NCBI RefSeq assembly: GCF_014694385.1
Contig: NZ_JAAOCA010000016.1
Location: 1-64,000 of the forward strand
Direction of reading: 5' to 3'
Length of the DNA: 64,000 bases
Origin: Pseudomonas typographi
Lineage (GTDB): Bacteria > Pseudomonadota > Gammaproteobacteria > Pseudomonadales > Pseudomonadaceae
Made by a program: the position numbers and the translations under genes. The notes below the pieces were generated by a model. That model saw only the letters and a program-made list of their open reading frames with translations, did not search any database and had not been told where the DNA came from. How positions within the stretch are numbered: position 1 is the first letter of the stretch; each line of letters opens with the position of its first letter. Shown here piece by piece: positions 33,963-43,290 of the stretch.

Positions 33963-34646
33963 TCACAACTCCGCCGCGCGCCTGAGCAGGTTGTGGTAAA
34001 CACTGGTCAGCGAAAGGGTCGCAGGGGTATCCCGGCCCAATTGTTGGCGAACCTCAATAATGGACCTATCAAGGTCGTAGAGTAGCGTGCGCAAGCCGTC
34101 ATCCTTGAGCATCGACTGCGTCCAGAAAAAGGCGCACCAGCGTGATCCGCGAGTGACCTCGTTGACCCGGTGCAGGCTGCCCGCCGGGTAGAGGACCAGC
34201 GAACCCGCTGAAAGCTTGATCGCGCTTGCCCCATAGCTGTGCTCGATCACCAACTCGCCCCCTTCATAGTCTTGCGGCTCGCTCAGAAAAAGCGTCGATG
34301 ACAAATCGGCACGCATACGAATACCCGCACCCGGCACTGCGCGCACGGCGCCGTCAACATGGGCATCGAAGCGCATGCCGACGTCATAACGATTGAACAA
34401 AGGGGGCAGTACCCGAAATGGCTGGGCCGCGCTATGGAATAAGGCATTGCGGCCCAGGGCCTTCAGGATGATTTCGCCGGCCTCCTTCGCGGCTTGGCAA
34501 CCCTGGGGAAGCTGAAGGTTGTGTTTGGCCTGCGCCGCGAGCTCGCCCGCGGTCACACGCCCGTCGACCAGCCCGGCTGCTTGGACCAGGCGGCGAACCT
34601 GGTCCAGCTCCTCAGGCGTCAGCACGTGGGGGATCTCGATCAACAT
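33963..34646 (-). CDS. piuC: PiuC, Fe(II)/2-oxoglutarate dioxygenase (PKHD type)
   Basis: A 227-residue protein of the PKHD-type hydroxylase family, cytoplasmic. Fe ligands are seen in RFDAHVDGAVR (HxD) and the distal His in LYPAGSLHRVNEVTRG, with an Arg for 2-oxoglutarate nearby. N-terminus MLIEIPHVLTPEELDQVR is family-typical. It follows piuA by 6 bp, the same pairing as in P. aeruginosa, where it is iron-repressed and needed for siderophore-drug uptake by PiuA. Confidence 0.95.
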   Translation of the reverse strand: MLIEIPHVLTPEELDQVRRLVQAAGLVDGRVTAGELAAQAKHNLQLPQGCQAAKEAGEIILKALGRNALFHSAAQPFRVLPPLFNRYDVGMRFDAHVDGAVRAVPGAGIRMRADLSSTLFLSEPQDYEGGELVIEHSYGASAIKLSAGSLVLYPAGSLHRVNEVTRGSRWCAFFWTQSMLKDDGLRTLLYDLDRSIIEVRQQLGRDTPATLSLTSVYHNLLRRAAEL

Positions 34647-34652
34647 GGGGGT

Positions 34653-36941
34653 TCAGAACTCCACGCTGGTGCTGAGCGCAACGGTACGGCCCGGCGCCAC
34701 TTCTGCCCGGTAGTAGAAGGCTGAGCTATACGTTAGCTTGTCAGTGAGATTGGTAATGTTAAGCGCGACCCGGTACCGGTCGATCTCATAAGAAACCATG
34801 GCGTCGAAGGTCGTCGCTGAGGGGATGCCATAACGCATCGTGGGGTCGGCATCATAGGCACTACGATAGTTCATACCGCCCCCCAGCAGCACTTTGCCGG
34901 GTAATGCAAACAGCGGCGCGATGTTGTAGGTGCTCCACAAGGCCAAGTTGTGCCTGGAAACATAGGGCACATGATTACCGACGGTATCGCCAGGGTCAAA
35001 GGTGCTGGGGGTGGAGGCGAGGATCTTGCTGTCCATGTAGGTGTAGGAAGCCTGCGCGTCCCAGGCCGGGGTGATTTTGCCGGTAACGCCAAGTTCCACG
35101 CCCTGTACTCGATCTTCTTCGCCGGCAGCGACGCTGGCGCCGGTCAGCGGATCATTGTAGCTGCCACGGTTTTTGTTCACCCGAAACAAGGCGGCGGTCA
35201 GGCCAAGATCGTCATCGAGCAAACTCCATTTGCCACCTATTTCGAGCGTTCGGTTCTTGTCGGGTTCGAGGTTGGGCTCGCTTTGCGAGACAGTGCCTTG
35301 GTAGGTCGGGTTGGCGCCCTGCGGCGTAAAGGATCGGGCATAGCTGATGTAATAGCTTTGCTGCGGCGTCGGCTCCCAAATGAGCGAAGCCTTAGGGCTC
35401 AGGAAGTGGGTAGTCGCATCGGACCATGGCGCAAAACCATCGGTCGTGGTATCCCAACTGGCTGACCTTGCGTGATAGCTGTCTTCGCGCAGGCCGGCGA
35501 GTACCGAGAATGTGTCAGTGAGCCAAACCCTGTCGCTGGCGAATACACCCACGTCCCAGCTCTGCGCCCGGGTCTTGCCTGAGTCGCGTTCACTGAGGGT
35601 AAAACCTTCGGGGTTATCGAAGATCGGGTCGAGCAGCGTACCGCCATCTCGGTTCGAGCTGCCGGAAATCGTGCCGAATTTATTCCTTTGGTAATAGACA
35701 TCGAATCCGCCTGTCATTTCATGGCGCAATGGCCCGGTGTTGAAGCGAGCCTGCGCTGTGGTGATGTTCTCGCCGCCGTAACTTTTCTGTACATCCCCAT
35801 ATACCGGCCATACGGTGTAAGCCGTGTTCAGGTTCCCACTGAGAACGCTACTGGTGCAGGTGTTGGTTGGTAAGCCATAAAAGCCGCCGCCGTCCATACA
35901 TACGTTAGGCGTGAAGACCATGCGCCGGGTATAGCGCGCGTAGCGGGTGTCATTGGACAGTGTCAGCCAATCGCCAATATCCTTGTGGTAGCGCAAGGTC
36001 AACATGTCGACCTTGGTGACGTCCCTGTCGCTTTCCTTGCCATAAAAGCTTGATCGCGGCACCCCGTATTCCGTAACCGGGTAGGCGCGGCCGCCATCGG
36101 TCCGCGTCGGGATTGGCACACCCATGTCCGGGCGGCGATCGCCACGCTGGTGCATATAGTTAATGGTGAAGGTCTGGTCAGTGCCAAGGCCGAAACCCAG
36201 CGAGCCCAGCGCACCCCAACGCTTGGTATACACATGGTCGCGGCCTTCCACGTCCTGGTCATGCCACATCCCGACGATACGCAGGGCGGTGGTACCGTCA
36301 AGTTGGTGGTTGACGTCGGCGACGACACGCTTTTGTGGCCCACCCCCCAGGGTGGTTTGTACTGTGTTGCTATCGCCCAGGTGCGCAGTCTTGCTTTGCA
36401 GGTTGATAGCCCCGCCCGTGGTACCGTTGCCGAAGCTCTCTGACGATGAGCCCTTGAATACCTGGACATTCTCGGTTGCAAAGTCGTCGCGCACGTAAGC
36501 ACCAAAATCACGCAGGCCATCGATATAGATGTCGCCCTTGGCGTCAAAACCGCGAATACGAAAGGCATCCCCATTCATGCCCCCATTGCCCTCGCCGGTG
36601 GCGACGGTCACCCCCGGCACATATTTAAGTACCTGGTCGATCGTCGTCGCCTGCTGCTGTTCGATCACCACCTGAGGCACCACGGTGACCGTTTGCGGCG
36701 TACTCTGGAGCGTATCGGGAAGACGATCCAGGCCGGTGTTCGCTTTCAATGCGCTGGTCGATGGCTCGCTCTGGCCTTCGATCATGGTTGCCGGGATCTC
36801 CACAGTTCCATCGTCGGCCTTGGGAGCCGACGTCACCTCCTCGGCATACGCTGGGTCGCTTGCAACGAAGCACGCGCCGGTGGCAACACTGGCAATTGCA
36901 CCTAAACCAGAAAGCGCCGGGCGCAAGGTTTTTACGTTCAT
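34653..36941 (-). CDS. piuA: PiuA/Fiu-like TonB-dependent siderophore receptor
   Basis: From ATG 36941 (GGAAAC upstream) 762 residues with a signal peptide. The plug domain contains TPQTVTVVPQVVIEQQQATTIDQVLKYVPG and the barrel ends in the typical C-terminal Phe (ALSTSVEF). The family is the catecholate siderophore receptor group of Fiu/PiuA. Gene order Sel1-piuA-piuC matches the P. aeruginosa locus. Expression should be Fur-controlled; a Fur-box-like site lies upstream of the Sel1 gene at 38090-38108. The 3' end of the Sel1 gene overlaps this start. Confidence 0.94.
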   Translation of the reverse strand: MNVKTLRPALSGLGAIASVATGACFVASDPAYAEEVTSAPKADDGTVEIPATMIEGQSEPSTSALKANTGLDRLPDTLQSTPQTVTVVPQVVIEQQQATTIDQVLKYVPGVTVATGEGNGGMNGDAFRIRGFDAKGDIYIDGLRDFGAYVRDDFATENVQVFKGSSSESFGNGTTGGAINLQSKTAHLGDSNTVQTTLGGGPQKRVVADVNHQLDGTTALRIVGMWHDQDVEGRDHVYTKRWGALGSLGFGLGTDQTFTINYMHQRGDRRPDMGVPIPTRTDGGRAYPVTEYGVPRSSFYGKESDRDVTKVDMLTLRYHKDIGDWLTLSNDTRYARYTRRMVFTPNVCMDGGGFYGLPTNTCTSSVLSGNLNTAYTVWPVYGDVQKSYGGENITTAQARFNTGPLRHEMTGGFDVYYQRNKFGTISGSSNRDGGTLLDPIFDNPEGFTLSERDSGKTRAQSWDVGVFASDRVWLTDTFSVLAGLREDSYHARSASWDTTTDGFAPWSDATTHFLSPKASLIWEPTPQQSYYISYARSFTPQGANPTYQGTVSQSEPNLEPDKNRTLEIGGKWSLLDDDLGLTAALFRVNKNRGSYNDPLTGASVAAGEEDRVQGVELGVTGKITPAWDAQASYTYMDSKILASTPSTFDPGDTVGNHVPYVSRHNLALWSTYNIAPLFALPGKVLLGGGMNYRSAYDADPTMRYGIPSATTFDAMVSYEIDRYRVALNITNLTDKLTYSSAFYYRAEVAPGRTVALSTSVEF

Positions 36942-38064
36942 CGATGTTTCCATTGGGTATTGTTGGAAAGGGCGGTGGGTTTGGCAAAGTGGCGTGCACC
37001 GGGTAGGGCGTTGCCCACCCAGCGACCTACCGCGGCGAAGATGCTCTTCGATTGAATGCGGCGTCGGGCTTGTGCATGACCTTGGTCTGCCGCTGCCTGG
37101 AGGAGCGCCGCCGCTTTAGCAGGGTCGCGCGCGCCGGCGATACCCTCTTCGAGCGCCACGCCGTAGGCGTACAGGTCATCGGGCGCGTTTCCCTGGGCAC
37201 AACACTCCAGCGCCTCCAGGCCAATCTGGCGCAGCGCAGGCTCTGATCGGGCCAGCAGCAGCGGCGTGATCCGCCGGCGAAAGCCGTTATCGCTGATAGC
37301 AATGGCACTTCGCAGCCAGCGTTCGGCCATCGCTTCGTCACCTTGGCGAAACAGGATGGTGGCGAGATTGTATTGCGCCCAGTGATCACCCAGGCGCGCT
37401 GCCTTGAGGTACCACCTTGCTGCGCCAGCGGGGTCCGGCGTCGTGCCCCATCCTTCCTCCAGCAAGCGGGCCAGCGAATTCATTGCCTTAAGGTGCGGCT
37501 TGCTCGCCCCGCCTTCAGCGACCGCTTGAAACAACGCAAAGCATCGTGGCCGGTCGGCAGGGTCGCCTGCACGCATCAGCATCTGAGCGAGGTTCACCCG
37601 CCCCCAGGCGTGGCCCGCCAGCGCAGCGATTTCGAAGGCGTCAGTGGCAAGCTTAGGGTTTGCTGGTACGCCCCAACCCGCTCATAGCAGCGCCCGAGCA
37701 TGTTGCACGCTTCGATATCCCCAGCGGCAGCGGCTTTGGCAAACCAGGTAAATGCACCGGCGGGGTCACGCTCCACGCCGCGACCCTCAAGCAGCAATTG
37801 CGCCCACACCACTTGCGCCGCCGGCAAGCCTGCCCGGGCCGCCGTGGCAATCCAACGAGTGGCATGCTGCGGGTTGCGCGTAAGCAATTCACGAAGTTGT
37901 TGCTCCGGCATCCTCTGCGGGCGTAACAGCAAAACCATTGGCCGCGGCGCTTGGGCAGACTGCGACAGCACCTGCCGATAAGGAAAGAATTTCAAGCTGG
38001 CCAAGAACCCAACACACTGAAAAGACGGCTTCAGGGCGCTGTCGTTTTTTCGAGCATGATCCAC
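36938..38064 (-). pseudogene. Sel1-repeat (TPR-like) protein gene split by a one-base frameshift
   Basis: Two adjacent minus-strand frames (38064 to 37594, then 37597 to 36938) are halves of one Sel1-repeat protein: NMLGRCYER in the first continues as PANPKLATDAFEIAALAGHAWGRVNLAQML in the second frame. Adding one G in the coding-strand run at about 37677-37680 restores the family sequence ERGWGVPANP. The gene precedes piuA, as the Sel1 protein gene does next to piuA/piuC in P. aeruginosa. Either the gene is inactivated, or the base loss is an assembly or sequencing error in a G-run. Confidence 0.85.
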
Positions 38065-38089
38065 CGTGTTGAAACTCCCGCAATCGGAT

Positions 38090-38108
38090 GTTAATAATTC
38101 TCAGTTCC
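38090..38108 (-). promoter_or_regulatory. Fur-box-like site upstream of Sel1-piuA-piuC
   Basis: On the minus strand the 19-mer reads GGAACTGAGAATTATTAAC. Compared with the Fur 19-mer variant GATAATGAGAATCATTATC, 14 of 19 positions agree, with the central TGAGAAT intact. It lies 26 bp upstream of the first ORF of the iron locus, which fits iron repression. Confidence 0.55.
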
Positions 38109-38192
38109 AATTTTGCGGCTTATTATTTGGTGAGGCATTGCTCAGGCTGGCCAGGTTATTGTGCATTTAGGCCATAAACGGTTAGCGCGGTG

Positions 38193-38300
38193 CCAGTGTG
38201 GTGTTTCAGAAATTGGCCGCACTCTTTTGATGGTGCCTTTTGCTGCCCGGCGGGGTTGCCGCACCTCGCCATAGCCCTGCTATGAGGCGTCACGGCGCCA
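38193..38300. repeat. Dispersed intergenic repeat, copy C (right end lost)
   Basis: Starts CCAGTGTGGTGTTTCAGAAA and continues with GGTGCCTTTTGCTGCC and the conserved core CTCGCCATAGCCCTGCTATG. Similarity stops after about 108 bp at GGCGCCA; the right end seen in copies A and B is missing. It sits between the Sel1/piu locus and the truncated LysR gene, so the truncation may mark a local rearrangement. Confidence 0.75.
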
Positions 38301-38422
38301 GGGCGGCATCATTGTGTGGATGGCGTCATTACATGAAATCCGGCCGGCCTGCGCAGCCGATGCTGGGCGAAGCGTACATTCCTGGCCGGCCTGAACCGGA
38401 ATTCCATACGTTCAAACATCGC

Positions 38423-38683
38423 TCAAATCCCCTTGTGGATTTGCGCCTTGATGCCGGACCAAGCGCGGATAATTCTGCGCGCGGTCCGCAGCAGGCGATG
38501 CCCGGCCAGCGTTAGCTGCACCGGGTTTGCTTTGGAGCAAAACAGCGCAGCACCACATTCCTGCTCCAGCGCTCTCAAATGTTTACTGACGGCGGGTTGC
38601 CCTATCCTCAACCGCTGGGCCGCCGCGGTTATGGACCTGCTTTCCACCGTCGCAATAAAACTCTCCAGGTGCCGTAAGTTCAT
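38423..38683 (-). pseudogene. Truncated LysR regulator (N-terminal domain only)
   Basis: 86 residues from ATG 38683: MNLRHLESFIATVESRSITAA, then RIGQPAVSKHLRALEQECGAALF, a normal LysR winged HTH and linker helix, then a stop. The whole effector domain (about 200 residues) is missing. It lies 13 bp after the oxygenase reductase gene on the same strand and close to the cut end of repeat copy C. It is probably a remnant; a DNA-binding-only peptide is possible but unlikely. Confidence 0.75.
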
Positions 38684-38696
38684 GGATTGTGGTCCC

Positions 38697-39692
38697 CTAC
38701 AGATCCAAGACCAGCAGCTTGGAGGTGGCCCTCGATACGCAGGTGGTAAGGAATTCGCCCTTCTCTGCATCGTCGAGGATGTAATCCTGATGGTCGACCT
38801 CGCCTTCCAGGTAGCGCACCTTGCAGGTACCACAAAGGCCAGACTGACAGGATGTTTCGACGGGATAGCCCGCATCCTGAAGCACCTGGGCAAGGCTCTG
38901 GCCATTCTGCACCGGAATCTGTTCTCCGCTACTGGCGATCTTGGCGACGAAGCCATCAGCGCCTTCCTCAGCCGGCGCTTGCGGCGCGGTGGGCTTAGCC
39001 GGCGCCTTGAAATGCTCGAAATGCACGCGGCCGCTCGGCCAGTGCGATGCTGCGTATTTGCACGCTTGCATGAAGCCCGCTGGGCCGCAGTAGTAAACGT
39101 GGCAGCCGGTCGGTGTATTCCTAAGGAACGTCTTTATGTCGAAACTTTTCGCCGGATCACCTCCATCGAAGTGAAGATGTACCCTGCCCTGTTCGATCAG
39201 CACTTGCATTTCCTCCGAGAACGCCGCGAACTCGGGCCCTTTGCAGCAATAGTGCAGTTCGTAGTCCGCGCCTTGTTCGTGAAGCGCATGCATCATGGAT
39301 TTCAGGGGCGTTACGCCAATCCCGCCCGCCAGCAGGATGGATCTATTCGCACCCGCCTGAAGTTCGAAATTGTTCCGCGGTACGCTCACGTGTACGAGGT
39401 CACCCACCTGCAATTGATGTACGGCCGCTGACCCGCCGCTTCCGTTGGGATCGCGCAGCACGCCGATCACGTACCGGTGGTGCTCCACGGGTGAGTTGCT
39501 CAAGGAGTATTGGCGCACCAACCCGTTCGGTAGGTGGATGTCGATATGCGCCCCCGCCGTAAACGGTGGTAGCGCCCGACGCTCTGGGTCAACCAACTCG
39601 TAGGCGTTGATACCCTTGGCTTCCAAGGTCACACGGCGTACAACGAGTTCCAAGGTGGTGACACCAGGCCTCTGTAGCGATGTCATTGTCAT
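38697..39692 (-). CDS. Oxygenase reductase (FMN/FAD, NAD, plant-type ferredoxin)
   Basis: 331 residues with the phthalate dioxygenase reductase / VanB layout: flavin domain (QYSLSNSPVEHHRYVIGVL, RxYSL-type), NAD domain (ILLAGGIGVTPLKSMMHAL and YYCGPAGFM) and a C-terminal [2Fe-2S] ferredoxin (CQSGLCGTCKVRYL plus a later Cys). It passes electrons from NADH to the Rieske oxygenase encoded 51 bp upstream. Confidence 0.93.
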   Translation of the reverse strand: MTMTSLQRPGVTTLELVVRRVTLEAKGINAYELVDPERRALPPFTAGAHIDIHLPNGLVRQYSLSNSPVEHHRYVIGVLRDPNGSGGSAAVHQLQVGDLVHVSVPRNNFELQAGANRSILLAGGIGVTPLKSMMHALHEQGADYELHYCCKGPEFAAFSEEMQVLIEQGRVHLHFDGGDPAKSFDIKTFLRNTPTGCHVYYCGPAGFMQACKYAASHWPSGRVHFEHFKAPAKPTAPQAPAEEGADGFVAKIASSGEQIPVQNGQSLAQVLQDAGYPVETSCQSGLCGTCKVRYLEGEVDHQDYILDDAEKGEFLTTCVSRATSKLLVLDL

Positions 39693-39743
39693 TACCTCTC
39701 ACCTGGCGGGCGCCCCGTTTAGGTAGACCGGGGCGCCTCGTTC

Positions 39744-41294
39744 TTATTGTTGTTGGAAGCTCTGCTCCAGCGCTTCGAAGCGCTCACGCACAAAGTCAGC
39801 GCGCGCCTGCCCTCGCAGTGAGTCAGCCTGGGTCAGAATCGCCACGGCCTCGCGGGCGAGTTTGCGGCGGTTTGCCACTTCTTGCTCGCTGGTTTGCGCA
39901 ATCGGCATGTTGAAAACGTTGCCCGTGCAGTAGCTGTTCGGGGCACCGTGCATGTCACGCAGCCATTGGGCGAAGCCTTGGGCGGCAGCCTGCGCGTTAG
40001 TGCCGCGCACGGCGTCCCGGAGCATCTTGCGAAAGGCGTATAGACCGGCGTCGAACTTGGTCGGGTTCTCCAGGGCATGCACGGCAATCGGCCGCTGGCT
40101 AATGATCGCTTCATAGTCGCCAGGGGCATACTGCGCGGCCTTGTAATCGTGGCGCTCACGGTGGTTCGACGGAATCGGCGGAATGTCCTCAAGTTTATAC
40201 TTGCCGAAACGCTCGGGCCGGCGCATGGCGACCTGCCCTTCGAGAAAGTCGATGGTTTCGTAACCGACCATGCTCTTATCGCCGACGCCGCGGGTATCGA
40301 TGCCTGGCCCCATTACCCGCCAGCCGATCATTTTGCTGTTCTGGTCATCAACCGGTACCGTCCAGCGAATGATGTGGAAGCGACTGAACAGCTTTTTTCG
40401 GGCGCCATCTTCAGACGTGTAAGCATGCAGGCTCAGGTTTGGAAGCACCTGGTGCTGGATACGCAGGAACATGCGCTCATTATTTACCCGCCGCGCGCCG
40501 GCACACGCCAAGCTACGACCCTGATGCACCGGAATAAACTGCATGTCCGGCGCGACTTCCATGGACGCCGCGCCCACCTCGTCGAAGGTGGTACCTTGGA
40601 ATTTGCCGCCCACCACATTCTTAGCCGCGTGCAGGGCTGTGGGGTGAAAGTTATCGGCCGCGTTGTCTTGCACCTGCAGCCAGTTGCAGTGCTGGAAGTT
40701 GCTGTACGGCACCAACTCGTCGCCCTCCATCACGGTGAAGTCTTGCTCCCATTCAGGGAACGGCGGCTCTTCCTCGGGCGGGCCCATGTAGGCGAATACC
40801 AACCCGTGACGTTCGAAGGCTTTGTAGGCCCCTTGGCGAATCGAGCAGGCGTACTTCTCGCCATCTTTTTCTTCACCCGCGGGGAACGGCACATGCAAGC
40901 AGGCGCCGTCTACGTCGAATACCATACCGTGGTAGCAGCATTTGATGCCCTTTTGCTGGATGGCGCCGTATTCGAGCGAGGCACCTCGATGCACGCAATG
41001 GGCGTGAAGCACACCGACTTGGCCGCTGCCGTCTCGGAACGCCACAAGCTCTTCGCCCATGATTTTCAGGAAGCGCGGCGTGTCCGACAGTTCCAGGGAC
41101 ATACACACCGGTTGCCAGAACCGCCGCATGTACTCCCCCGTGGGGGTACCGGGGCCGGTTTCAGTCAGCTCTGGGTCATGTGCCGGGGTCTTGTTGGTGT
41201 AATAACCACCGTAAGCGATCAGCTTTTTCTGGGTCGAGGGATTACCGCTACCGGCGCTGCGTTGTTCATCATGCTTATCACGTTTCTCGGTCAT
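39744..41294 (-). CDS. Rieske non-heme iron oxygenase, large subunit
   Basis: A 516-residue protein with a Rieske [2Fe-2S] motif (HCVHRG and CCYHG: CxH-x17-CxxH type) near residues 98-118 and a catalytic domain with mononuclear iron ligands around DNFHPTALHAAKN (D/HxxxxH type). It is longer than VanA. Close relatives act as aromatic O-demethylases or hydroxylases (phthalate/syringate type). It needs only the adjacent reductase. A GTATAC operator-like site 44-57 bp upstream is shared with the GntR/ilvC promoter. Confidence 0.9.
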   Translation of the reverse strand: MTEKRDKHDEQRSAGSGNPSTQKKLIAYGGYYTNKTPAHDPELTETGPGTPTGEYMRRFWQPVCMSLELSDTPRFLKIMGEELVAFRDGSGQVGVLHAHCVHRGASLEYGAIQQKGIKCCYHGMVFDVDGACLHVPFPAGEEKDGEKYACSIRQGAYKAFERHGLVFAYMGPPEEEPPFPEWEQDFTVMEGDELVPYSNFQHCNWLQVQDNAADNFHPTALHAAKNVVGGKFQGTTFDEVGAASMEVAPDMQFIPVHQGRSLACAGARRVNNERMFLRIQHQVLPNLSLHAYTSEDGARKKLFSRFHIIRWTVPVDDQNSKMIGWRVMGPGIDTRGVGDKSMVGYETIDFLEGQVAMRRPERFGKYKLEDIPPIPSNHRERHDYKAAQYAPGDYEAIISQRPIAVHALENPTKFDAGLYAFRKMLRDAVRGTNAQAAAQGFAQWLRDMHGAPNSYCTGNVFNMPIAQTSEQEVANRRKLAREAVAILTQADSLRGQARADFVRERFEALEQSFQQQ

Positions 41295-41337
41295 TTCATT
41301 GCCTCGCTTATTGTCAGATACATGAGGCCAGTGTCCT

Positions 41338-41351
41338 GAACTCTGTATACA
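41338..41351. promoter_or_regulatory. GntR operator-like site upstream of the Rieske oxygenase gene
   Basis: GAACTCTGTATACA, the exact reverse complement of the 14-mer at 42449-42462 in the GntR-ilvC divergent promoter. It lies 44 bp upstream of the oxygenase start. The shared 14-mer is directly seen; GntR binding is inferred. Confidence 0.65.
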
Positions 41352-41390
41352 TGTTGTTTGAACGCAATGTTGCTTACCGCTGGGGTACTG

Positions 41391-42407
41391 CTAGTTGATG
41401 GCTTTATCGACCAAGGCGCCTGCCTTGATCCACGGCATCATCTCGCGCAGCCGTTCGCCAACCACCTCGATAGCGTGACGCTGCAGTTGGCTTCTACGTG
41501 CCGTGAGGGTGGGGTTTCCAGCTTTATTTTCCAAAATGAAGGCTTTTGCATATTCCCCGCATTGAATGCTCGACAGCAGTTCACGCATCCGCTGTTTGGT
41601 TTGGGGCGGTACGATTTTCGGGCCGCTGAGGTACTCGCCGAACTCGGCGTTATTGGAAATGCTGTAATTCATGTTACCGATGCCGCCCTCGTAGATCAGG
41701 TCGACAATCAGTTTGAGCTCGTGAAGGCACTCGAAATAAGCCAGTTCAGCCGAGTAGCCCCCTTCAACCAGTGTCTCGAAAGCAAGTTTGATGAGCTCCA
41801 CCGTGCCACCGCATAGCACAGCCTGCTCGCCAAACAAGTCCGTTTCGGTTTCCTCACGAAAGTTCGTTTCGATGATGCCGGCTTTGCCACAGCCAATGGC
41901 GCAGGCATACGCCAGCGCCCAGTCGCGTGCGTGTGTCGACGAGTCTTGTTCAACTGCGATAAGCGCCGGGACACCATGGCCTTCTCGATAGGTTGAGCGC
42001 ACGGTATGCCCAGGGGCCTTAGGCGCGACCATGACCACATCGAGGTCAGCCCGGGGCTTCACCTGGCCATAGTGAATGTTGAAACCGTGGGCGAACGCCA
42101 ACGTCGCACCTTTGCGCAGCGAGGGTTCAACTGATGCTTTATACACCTCAGCGATGAGCTCGTCGGGAATCAGCAACATCACCAGGTCTGCTTGCATCAC
42201 CGCCTCTGCGACAGACATTACCGCCAGCCCGGCGGCCTGGGCTTTTTTCGCCGAAGTAGACCCGTCACGCAGGCCCACCGCCACCTCAAGGCCGCTGTCT
42301 CGCAGATTTTGTGCATGGGCGTGCCCCTGAGCCCCGTAGCCGATGATGGCGATACGGCGCCCTTGCAGGAGGCTCGGATCGGCGTCTTTGTCGTAAAAAA
42401 GCTTCAT
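41391..42407 (-). CDS. ilvC: Ketol-acid reductoisomerase, class I (extra copy in a catabolic cluster)
   Basis: From ATG 42407, 338 residues, the normal class I KARI length. Visible family marks are [19 protein letters not shown] (NADPH site), [25 protein letters not shown] (usually PKGPGH), metal ligands in [14 protein letters not shown] and [15 protein letters not shown], and SISNNAE. KARI normally works in valine/isoleucine synthesis beside ilvBN. Here it is between a GntR regulator and a Rieske oxygenase, so it is probably a secondary, perhaps catabolic, reductoisomerase. All main catalytic residues seem present. Confidence 0.88.
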   Translation of the reverse strand: MKLFYDKDADPSLLQGRRIAIIGYGAQGHAHAQNLRDSGLEVAVGLRDGSTSAKKAQAAGLAVMSVAEAVMQADLVMLLIPDELIAEVYKASVEPSLRKGATLAFAHGFNIHYGQVKPRADLDVVMVAPKAPGHTVRSTYREGHGVPALIAVEQDSSTHARDWALAYACAIGCGKAGIIETNFREETETDLFGEQAVLCGGTVELIKLAFETLVEGGYSAELAYFECLHELKLIVDLIYEGGIGNMNYSISNNAEFGEYLSGPKIVPPQTKQRMRELLSSIQCGEYAKAFILENKAGNPTLTARRSQLQRHAIEVVGERLREMMPWIKAGALVDKAIN

Positions 42408-42446
42408 GTCATGCCCTTTCGAATTATTGTGTTCTGTACTTGGGTT

Positions 42447-42462
42447 TCTGTATACAGAGTTC
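42447..42462. promoter_or_regulatory. GntR operator-like palindrome in the ilvC-gntR divergent promoter
   Basis: TCTGTATACAGA (42447-42458) is a perfect 12-bp palindrome and continues as GTTC. The 14-mer 42449-42462 recurs inverted at 41338-41351 before the Rieske oxygenase gene. FCD-type GntR proteins usually bind short palindromes of this type. Confidence 0.65.
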
Positions 42463-42527
42463 AAAGTCTTGACTTACACTCAGGCGCTGTCAAGGAAAAA
42501 TTTGAACCTCGGAGGAGATCATGGACA

Positions 42528-43238
42528 ATGCAGCTCTACACAGATGAAGCCGCAGTTCGGCAAGGTCAATCCATGACGGTGAAGCTAAAGCGGGTTCAGT
42601 CGCGCATCGACTATGTCGATGAGGTGTACAAGGTGCTATTGGACGCCATCAGCGACGGCACCATTGCGCCCGGCACCCGGCTGACCCAGGAAGACATTGC
42701 GGAACAGATGCAGGTTTCGCGCTCTCCGGTATTGCAGGCGCTACGGCTGCTCAAGAAAGATGGGCTGGTACAAGACGCGCCGGGCCGCGGGGTGCTGGTT
42801 ACCCCGCTGACCGTGGAGTCGACCAATAACCTGTATTTGATCCGTGGCGCGCTGGACAACCTCGCGGCCAAGATGGCCGCGGCCCAATGTTTCCAGCTTG
42901 ACGGTAGCTATATCGAGCGCGGGCGGGTACTGTCCCGGGGTAAAAACATCAAGGCGATGATTGACGCCGACATGGCCTTTCACAATGCCATCTATGAAGC
43001 CTCCGGCAACCCGCTGATTGCCCAAAGCGCGCAGGTGTATTGGGTGCATCTACGCCGTGCGATGGGGGCAGTGCTGCAGTATGCCGAACAACGCCAGGCC
43101 ATCTGGGATGAGCATGAGGCGATCGCCCAAGCCATCGCCTGCGGTGACGTACTGCGTGCGGGCGAGCTCACCGACGTACACACCACCCATGCGCGGGAAA
43201 ACCTCACTGAACGGCTTCGCCTATTGCTTAATGCCTAA
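42528..43238 (+). CDS. GntR-family regulator (FCD subfamily)
   Basis: From ATG 42528, 236 residues. The N-terminal winged HTH is DGTIAPGTRLTQEDIAEQMQVSRSPVLQALRLLKKDGLV. The helical FCD ligand domain follows, with metal-binding D...H pattern in DADMAFHNAIYEASGNPLI and a later HTTH. It is divergent from ilvC, with 120 bp between starts. A GGAGGAG lies 10-17 bases upstream, with an out-of-frame ATG at 42521 that opens a short overlapping reading frame. Repeat copy E follows its stop. Confidence 0.9.
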   Translation: MQLYTDEAAVRQGQSMTVKLKRVQSRIDYVDEVYKVLLDAISDGTIAPGTRLTQEDIAEQMQVSRSPVLQALRLLKKDGLVQDAPGRGVLVTPLTVESTNNLYLIRGALDNLAAKMAAAQCFQLDGSYIERGRVLSRGKNIKAMIDADMAFHNAIYEASGNPLIAQSAQVYWVHLRRAMGAVLQYAEQRQAIWDEHEAIAQAIACGDVLRAGELTDVHTTHARENLTERLRLLLNA

Positions 43239-43290
43239 TTAAAAACGACGGCGCCCCCAGAGCGCCGGCCTTAAGGTATTCCTGCCTCAC

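Noticed and set aside
36942-36953. Upstream ATG (36953) as the piuA start
   Set aside because: No ribosome site precedes it, while GGAAAC is well placed for the ATG at 36941, directly followed by a normal signal peptide.
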